Source: JAPUIN01 sp041580375 (GTDB lineage Bacteria > Acidobacteriota > Polarisedimenticolia > Gp22-AA2). Taken from it: a stretch of 11,114 nucleotides of DNA. Below the pieces are notes generated by a model. The model was not told the DNA's origin and ran no database searches. It was given only the letters and a program-made list of their open reading frames with translations. Numbering within the stretch: position 1 is the first letter of the stretch; each line of letters opens with the position of its first letter. This document shows positions 6,660 to 11,114 of this stretch, in pieces. The position numbers and the translations under genes were made by a program. Location of the stretch: positions 1-11,114 of the forward strand of contig JBFGDZ010000124.1 in NCBI GenBank assembly GCA_041580375.1, read 5' to 3'.

Positions 6660-6799
6660 CGCTCGTCCGTCCGGATCATCAAAATAGGGGATCCCCGCCA
6701 ATCGGGCACACGGAGACCCGTCCGGTCCAAGATGTGGTCACGCGGCCCGCGAGTCAAGCAGACCCGCACGGGCCCGGGGGGACGGCCGCGCGCCCCCTC

Positions 6800-6808
6800 T
6801 GGTACACT
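6800..6808 (+). promoter_or_regulatory. Possible extended -10 promoter (TGgTACACT) for the pgi-zwf-fbp operon
   Basis: The divergent gap between the response regulator and pgi (6660-6947, 288 bases) holds TGGTACACT, an extended -10 with TACACT matching four of six, about 140 bases before ATG 6948. No clear -35 is seen, which is tolerated by extended -10 promoters. The rest of the gap is GC-rich without a credible gene. It also contains the ten-base palindrome GGGGATCCCC (6687-6696), close to the start of the divergent response regulator. Confidence 0.3.
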
Positions 6809-6869
6809 TCCGGAACATTCCCAACGCCGTGCGGAGCGGCCCCGGGAGCGATCCCCTGCCCGGTGACCG

Positions 6870-6897
6870 GCCCCGCGGGCGCACCGCCGGGCGGGGC
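6870..6897 (+). other. GC-rich hairpin in the leader of pgi
   Basis: GCCCCGC (6870-6876) pairs perfectly with GCGGGGC (6891-6897) across a 14-base loop, 50 bases before the pgi start. In RNA it would be a very stable stem. No anti-terminator partner or U-tract is visible, so a regulatory role is unproven. Such stems are common by chance at this GC content. Confidence 0.3.
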
Positions 6898-6936
6898 GCG
6901 GCGCGGACCCGTCCGTGGCGCGATGGGACGGCGATG

Positions 6937-6942
6937 AGGAGG
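6937..6942 (+). promoter_or_regulatory. Ribosome binding site AGGAGG that fixes the pgi start
   Basis: Perfect AGGAGG with five bases to ATG 6948. The GTG at 6915, in the same frame, would have this site inside the coding region, so it is rejected as start. Confidence 0.75.
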
Positions 6943-6947
6943 TCATC

Positions 6948-8705
6948 ATGACGGCGCGCACGGCGGGTCGGGAGTCCGGGGCCTCCCCGACCGTTCCGAG
7001 CCTGCCCGGCGACCTCGAGGGTCAGGTTGCCGCGGCGCTCGATGCGTGGGCGAAAGGGGACTGCACGCGCCGGCTCTGGGAGAGGGACGCCGCCCTCTGG
7101 ACCGGAGCCGACGAGGCGGACTGGTTGGGCTGGCTCGACATCGTGGCCGCCCAGCGCTCCCGTATCGAGGAATTCGACGCGATCGCGAAGAACGCGCGCG
7201 AGGGCGGATTCACGCATGCCCTGCTTCTCGGCATGGGCGGTTCCAGCCTCTGTCCCGAGGTTCTGAAGTCGACCTTCGGCCGCGTCGGGAGAGCGCCCGA
7301 TCTGCACGTGCTCGATTCCACCGATCCGGCGCAGGTGTCCTCGTTCGAGAGCCGCATCGACGTCTCCAGGACGCTCTTCATCGTCTCCAGCAAGTCGGGG
7401 ACCACGCTGGAGCCGAACATCTTCAAGGACTACTTCTTCCACCGCGCGGTCGAAGCGCTGGGACGGGAAGGAGCCGGCCGGCACTTCATCGCCGTCACCG
7501 ATCCCGGCTCGGAGCTGGAGTCGACGGCCCGCGCCGATCGGTTCCGCCGCATCTTCGCCGGCGTTCCCGGCATCGGAGGCCGGTACTCCGCGCTCTCCGA
7601 TTTCGGGATGGTGCCGGCGGCGATCATGGGGATCGACGTCGGTCGCCTCCTCGAGCGAGCGCGCGTGATGATGGAGGCGTGCGGACCGGGGATCCCCGCC
7701 TCGTCGAATCCGGGGGTGGTCCTGGGCGCGTCGCTCGGCGCGCTCGCCCGTGCCGGGCGGGACAAGGTCACGCTGTTCGCCTCCCCGCGGATCCGCGCAT
7801 TCGGCGCCTGGCTCGAGCAGTTGCTCGCCGAGTCGACCGGCAAACAGGGCCGGGGCCTGATCCCGATCGATGGCGAGGAGCCGGCGCCGCCGGATCGGTA
7901 CGGCCCGGATCGGGTCTTCGTGCTCGTGCGGCTCGCTTCCGAGCCGGATCGGGAGCGGGAGGCGGCCGTGCGCCGACTGGAGGAGGCCGGCCACCCGGTC
8001 ATCCGGATCGATCTCACCGACCCCCACGATCTCGGAGGCGAATTCCTGCGCTGGGAGATCGCGACCGCGGTCGCGGGATCGATCCTCGGCATCAATCCCT
8101 TCGACCAGCCGGACGTGGAGGCGAGCAAGGTGGCGACGCGCGAGCTGACGGCGCGGTACGAAGAGAGCGGAGCGCTCCCGCCGGAATCGCCGATCGCGGC
8201 GGGGGAGGATCTGCGCCTGTTCACCGACCCGCGCAACGCGGAGGCGCTGGGGCGCGAGGCGCGCGGTGACCGGAACGTGACGGCGCTCATCGCGGCCCAC
8301 CTGAGGCGCCTCGCCGCCGGCGACTACTTCGGTCTGCTGGCGTACGTCGAGCGCTGCGAAGAACACGACGCGCCGCTGCAGGGGATCCGTCACGCGGTGC
8401 GCGACGCACGCCGCGTCGCCACCTGCCTGGGCTACGGCCCCCGGTTCCTCCACTCGACCGGGCAGGCCTACAAGGGGGGACCCGATTCCGGCGTCTTCCT
8501 GCAGATCACCTGCGACGATCGGCGGGATAGGCCGGTGCCGGGGAGAAGGTATACATTCGGCGTCGTCAAGGCGGCCCAGGCCCGGGGGGATTTCCGGGTC
8601 CTCGCCGAGCGGGGGCGTCGCGCGCTGCGGGTCCACCTGCCGGCCGGTGTCGCCGAAGGACTGCGGCGCCTGCGGAAGGTCGTGGTCGGGGCGCTGCGCG
8701 CATGA
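6948..8705 (+). CDS. pgi: Glucose-6-phosphate isomerase of the Tal-Pgi fusion class, stand-alone
   Basis: Interconverts glucose-6-phosphate and fructose-6-phosphate in the cytoplasm. The product is 585 residues. It shows paired SIS domains: LLGMGGSSL (93-101), sugar-phosphate loop VSSKSGTT (146-153), ESTGKQGRG with the presumed catalytic Glu (E295), the family signature [12 protein letters not shown] (383-394), and a C-terminal [11 protein letters not shown] carrying the presumed catalytic lysine (K509). Overall sequence follows the isomerase half of bifunctional transaldolase/phosphoglucose isomerases rather than classical Pgi. The N-terminal region before the first SIS domain (about 20-90, including [11 protein letters not shown]) corresponds to the linker region in the fusions. 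No transaldolase domain precedes it: the upstream 246 bases contain none. It overlaps or closely abuts zwf, and zwf overlaps fbp, so the three are one operon. A bifunctional phosphoglucose/phosphomannose isomerase is less likely given the NPFDQPDVE signature. Confidence 0.9.
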   Translation: MTARTAGRESGASPTVPSLPGDLEGQVAAALDAWAKGDCTRRLWERDAALWTGADEADWLGWLDIVAAQRSRIEEFDAIAKNAREGGFTHALLLGMGGSSLCPEVLKSTFGRVGRAPDLHVLDSTDPAQVSSFESRIDVSRTLFIVSSKSGTTLEPNIFKDYFFHRAVEALGREGAGRHFIAVTDPGSELESTARADRFRRIFAGVPGIGGRYSALSDFGMVPAAIMGIDVGRLLERARVMMEACGPGIPASSNPGVVLGASLGALARAGRDKVTLFASPRIRAFGAWLEQLLAESTGKQGRGLIPIDGEEPAPPDRYGPDRVFVLVRLASEPDREREAAVRRLEEAGHPVIRIDLTDPHDLGGEFLRWEIATAVAGSILGINPFDQPDVEASKVATRELTARYEESGALPPESPIAAGEDLRLFTDPRNAEALGREARGDRNVTALIAAHLRRLAAGDYFGLLAYVERCEEHDAPLQGIRHAVRDARRVATCLGYGPRFLHSTGQAYKGGPDSGVFLQITCDDRRDRPVPGRRYTFGVVKAAQARGDFRVLAERGRRALRVHLPAGVAEGLRRLRKVVVGALRA

Positions 8706-8717
8706 CGCGCCGGCCGC

Positions 8718-8724
8718 GGAAGGG
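8718..8724 (+). promoter_or_regulatory. Ribosome binding site GGAAGGG favouring the downstream zwf start
   Basis: GGAAGGG ends seven bases before ATG 8732. The alternative ATG at 8702 overlaps the pgi stop as ATGA but has only GC-rich sequence in front. Either start is possible; the ten residues between them (8702-8731) are not conserved family sequence. Confidence 0.5.
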
Positions 8725-8731
8725 TGAGCGC

Positions 8732-10312
8732 ATGACGACGTCCGGAGAACGGAAGGCGGGGGCGAATCCCGCGACCGACGCCACCGATCCCTGCGTGATG
8801 GTGATCTTCGGCGCCGCCGGGGATCTCACCTGGCGGAAGCTGATCCCGGCCCTGTCCAACCTGGACGCGGAAGGCCTTCTGTCCGATCGCTTCGCGCTGG
8901 TGGGATTCGCCCGCAGGGAGTTCGACGACGATCGGTTCCGTCAGATCGCCTCCCGCGAGATCCGCGATCGTCTCGCGAAGACCCTGCCGCCGTCCGCCTG
9001 GGAGAAACGGGTTCGCGGGTTCTACTTCGTGCGTGGCGAGTTTGACGAGGCTGCGGCCTACGAGCAGCTCCGGGATCGGCTGAAGGAGATCGACGCGAAG
9101 CGCGGCGCCGGGGGGAACGTGCTCTTCTACCTGGCCACGCCGCCATCGTTCTTCGGCGGGATCGTGCACCAGCTCGGCCGGGTCGGCCTCCTGCGCGAGG
9201 AGGAGGGGCGCTGGCGGCGGGTCGTGGTCGAGAAGCCGTTCGGGCGCGACCTGGAGTCGGCGCGGGCCCTCAACCGGGATCTCCAGTCGGTCCTGAACGA
9301 GCGCCAGATCTACCGCATCGATCACTATCTGGGGAAGGAGACGGTTCAGAACATCCTCGTCTTCCGTTTCTCCAACGGCATCTTCGAGCCGATCTGGAAC
9401 CGGCGCTACGTCGACCACGTGCAGATCACCGTCGCCGAATCGATCGGGATCGAGGGACGCGGGGGCTATTACGACAGAGCGGGGGCGCTGAGGGACATGA
9501 TCCCGAACCACCTCTTCCAGCTGCTGGCGCTCACGACCATGGAGCCCCCGAATTCGTTCGAGGCGGACGCCGTCCGGGACGAGAAGGGCAAGGTCCTGAA
9601 GGCCCTCCAGCCGATCCCGCCGGACGACGTGCTGCGGCGGACCGTTCGCGGCCAGTACGGCGAGGGGAGGAGGGGTGAGGGCAGCCGCCTGATCGCCTAT
9701 CGCTCCGAGAAGGGGGTCGCGCCCGATTCGGGCACCGAGACCTACGCCGCCCTCCGGCTCAACATCGACAACTGGCGCTGGGCCGACGTGCCGTTCTATC
9801 TGCGCACGGGCAAGTGCCTGCAGGAGCGCATCAGCGAGATCGCCATCCAGTTCCGTCGCGTCCCGTTCGCGCTGTTCCGGGACACGCCGGTCGACAGGCT
9901 GACGCCCAACAGGCTCGTGATGCGCATCCAGCCCGACGAGCGCATCGCGCTGAGCTTCGGCGCCAAGATCCCGGGCCCGGCGCTCCGGATCGGCGGCGTC
10001 GACATGGACTTCTGCTACGAGGACTATTTCGACGCGCATCCGGCGACGGGGTACGAGACCCTTCTCCACGACTGCATGACGGGAGACGCGACGCTGTTCC
10101 AGCGGGCGGACAACGTGGAGGCGGCCTGGGGCGTGGTGACGCCGATCCTCGACGTGTGGGGCGCTCTGCCGCCGCGCGGCTTCCCGAACTACGCCGCGGG
10201 ATCCTGGGGACCTGTGGAGGCGGACGAGCTGATCGGGCGTGACGGGCGCGCCTGGAGGAACGGCGCTTCCCGGACGCGCGGGCCGGAGCGCGCCAGGGAG
10301 GCGTCGCGATGA
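8732..10312 (+). CDS. zwf: Glucose-6-phosphate 1-dehydrogenase
   Basis: Oxidises glucose-6-phosphate to 6-phosphogluconolactone with reduction of NADP+ (or NAD+), the first step of the oxidative pentose phosphate pathway. From ATG 8732 it has 526 residues (536 from ATG 8702), normal for the family. The Rossmann dinucleotide motif is [14 protein letters not shown] (24-37). EKPFG is at 167-171, the signature RIDHYLGKE at 195-203 (H198 binds the substrate phosphate in known structures), and the catalytic base is expected at H260 in MIPNHLFQL. Lys361 in LRTGK is also conserved. The sequence is intact. It is the middle gene of pgi-zwf-fbp, with the ATG of fbp overlapping its stop. The C-terminal 20 residues are Arg-rich and poorly conserved, partly because they hold the fbp ribosome binding site. 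No opcA-like activator gene is visible in the window. Confidence 0.96.
   Translation: MTTSGERKAGANPATDATDPCVMVIFGAAGDLTWRKLIPALSNLDAEGLLSDRFALVGFARREFDDDRFRQIASREIRDRLAKTLPPSAWEKRVRGFYFVRGEFDEAAAYEQLRDRLKEIDAKRGAGGNVLFYLATPPSFFGGIVHQLGRVGLLREEEGRWRRVVVEKPFGRDLESARALNRDLQSVLNERQIYRIDHYLGKETVQNILVFRFSNGIFEPIWNRRYVDHVQITVAESIGIEGRGGYYDRAGALRDMIPNHLFQLLALTTMEPPNSFEADAVRDEKGKVLKALQPIPPDDVLRRTVRGQYGEGRRGEGSRLIAYRSEKGVAPDSGTETYAALRLNIDNWRWADVPFYLRTGKCLQERISEIAIQFRRVPFALFRDTPVDRLTPNRLVMRIQPDERIALSFGAKIPGPALRIGGVDMDFCYEDYFDAHPATGYETLLHDCMTGDATLFQRADNVEAAWGVVTPILDVWGALPPRGFPNYAAGSWGPVEADELIGRDGRAWRNGASRTRGPERAREASR
10295..10301 (+). promoter_or_regulatory. Ribosome binding site AGGGAGG for fbp inside the zwf 3' end
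   Basis: AGGGAGG lies seven bases before ATG 10309, within the last codons of zwf. Together with the ATGA stop/start overlap it marks the fbp start and implies coupled translation. Confidence 0.75.
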
Positions 10313-11114
10313 GCGGGAAAGCCGCCTCCCTCGGGAGCCATCTGCGCGGAGTTGAACGGCGGCCGCCGGAGGAGGCGGGCCTCACGGAGCTGCTGGAGAG
10401 CCTGGCGGCGGCGGCGAGAACGATCGCGCGCGACGTCCAGAGGGCCGGCCTCGCAGGGCTGGTGGGGTACGCCGCCGGGACGAATCCGAGCGGTGAGACG
10501 CAGAAGAAGCTCGACGTGATCGCTCACGACACACTCGTCGGGACCGTCGAGACGACCGGCGTCGTCGCCGCGATCGTCTCCGAGGAGATCGAGGAGGGGC
10601 GCGCTCTGTCGTCCGGAGAGAGGGCGCGCTTCATCCTCTGCACGGATCCGCTCGACGGCTCCTCGAACACGGACATCAACGGCGCGGTCGGCACCATCTT
10701 CGGGATTTATCCGCGGCGGCGGGCGGGGCGCTGCGAGTCCGTCCTCGATGAGATCCGTGGCGCATCGGCTCTCGCGGCCGCGGGCTACGTCCTGTACGGA
10801 CCCGCGACCGTCCTGGTGTTCACGCGCGGCGGCGAGGTGAACGGCTTCACGCTCGACGCCGATCGGAACGAGTTCGTCCTCACGCATCCGCGCATGAAAT
10901 GCCCCGATCGGGGCCCGTACCTCAGCGCCAACCTGGGCCGGGCCAGGGGATGGGAGCCGGGCGCGCGGCGGTTCGTGGATCATCTCGCGGAGAACGATCG
11001 GGCCACCGGCCGGCCCTACTCGCTGCGCTACGTCGGCGCGCTCGTGGCCGACCTGCACCGCGGCCTTCTGGACGGCGGCATCTTCCTCTATCCGGCCGAC
11101 GCGAGCAGCCCCCA
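10309..11114 (+). CDS. fbp: Fructose-1,6-bisphosphatase class I, N-terminal 268 residues (3' end outside window)
   Basis: Hydrolyses fructose-1,6-bisphosphate to fructose-6-phosphate in gluconeogenesis. The frame is open from ATG 10309 to the window end. Starts overlap zwf by ATGA. Visible landmarks: allosteric-domain helix region (about 25-50, [12 protein letters not shown]), [13 protein letters not shown] (62-74), metal-binding VSEE (90-93), the hallmark [12 protein letters not shown] (113-124) with D113 and D116 as metal ligands, VGTIFGIY (127-134), and the substrate-binding [16 protein letters not shown] (237-252) followed by GGIFLYPAD (256-264). This is the class I fold shared with inositol monophosphatases, close to proteobacterial and plant enzymes. 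The family is usually about 330-340 residues, so roughly the last 65 are missing. The residue stretch after YPAD (ASSP) is less typical. Operon position after pgi and zwf suggests its product fructose-6-phosphate is turned into glucose-6-phosphate for zwf. Confidence 0.95.
   Translation, partial: MSGKAASLGSHLRGVERRPPEEAGLTELLESLAAAARTIARDVQRAGLAGLVGYAAGTNPSGETQKKLDVIAHDTLVGTVETTGVVAAIVSEEIEEGRALSSGERARFILCTDPLDGSSNTDINGAVGTIFGIYPRRRAGRCESVLDEIRGASALAAAGYVLYGPATVLVFTRGGEVNGFTLDADRNEFVLTHPRMKCPDRGPYLSANLGRARGWEPGARRFVDHLAENDRATGRPYSLRYVGALVADLHRGLLDGGIFLYPADASSP

Noticed and set aside
6687..6696. GGGGATCCCC palindrome as an operator
   Set aside because: A ten-base perfect palindrome made mostly of G/C is expected by chance at this composition, and no second copy was seen. 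It is noted only as context.
6660..6947. Remnant of a transaldolase gene or a small gene ahead of pgi
   Set aside because: Reading the plus frames gives no transaldolase motif and no open frame with a ribosome binding site. The minus-strand 101-codon frame here is low-complexity.
6738..8636. 632-codon open frame on the minus strand opposite pgi
   Set aside because: It is a mirror frame of a GC-rich gene: Arg/Asp/Pro-heavy, no recognisable domain, while the plus strand encodes an intact isomerase.
8468..10069. 533-codon open frame on the minus strand opposite zwf
   Set aside because: It is antisense to a fully conserved zwf, has a low-complexity composition, and shows no start signal or domain.

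Overview
The window is a stretch of high-GC bacterial chromosome with a strong third-position G/C bias in every real gene. Shine-Dalgarno sequences precede most starts, and several genes overlap by ATGA. The gene content points to a free-living Gram-negative-type bacterium of the Acidobacteriota/Myxococcota/Eisenbacteria sort: MopE-type secreted repeats, a SpoIIE-type phosphatase, a LytS-like kinase with a LytTR regulator, a bactofilin-like protein and a Tal-Pgi-class isomerase. No marker gene is present, so this placement is inference only. I see no tRNA, rRNA, CRISPR array, insertion sequence or phage gene.

Layout. (1) 1-1380, plus strand: the 3' end of a secreted repeat protein with four MopE metal-binding motifs, a thrombospondin-type-3 calcium linker, a beta-sandwich-like domain and an Ig-like C-terminal domain. 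Two of its repeat units share 92 identical bases. (2) 1436-4681, plus strand: a tight three-gene signalling operon. It encodes a membrane PP2C/SpoIIE phosphatase, a membrane LytS-type histidine kinase and a LytTR response regulator. The two membrane proteins carry the same uncharacterised transmembrane input module, alignable without gaps over about 100 residues, joined to opposite kinds of output. (3) 4791-6035, plus strand: a bactofilin-like beta-helix with a signal peptide and a multi-pass membrane C-terminus. (4) 6048-6659, minus strand, convergent with (3): a response regulator ending in a four-cysteine zinc-ribbon-like module instead of a DNA-binding domain. (5) 6948-11114, plus strand: a sugar-phosphate operon of pgi (the isomerase half of the Tal-Pgi family), zwf and fbp (class I, cut by the window edge).

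How the genes work together. The signalling operon probably senses one membrane or small-molecule cue and splits it in two: a LytS-LytTR transcriptional arm and a serine/threonine phosphatase arm of partner-switching type. No anti-sigma factor or STAS antagonist is present in the window. The metabolic operon would feed fructose-1,6-bisphosphate to fructose-6-phosphate (fbp), then glucose-6-phosphate (pgi), then 6-phosphogluconolactone plus NADPH (zwf). This is an oxidative pentose phosphate entry that can run on gluconeogenic carbon.

The most interesting items are the shared sensor module with divergent outputs, the CxxC/CxxC response-regulator tail, and the apparently exported bactofilin-like helix with an aromatic ladder and stacked cysteines.
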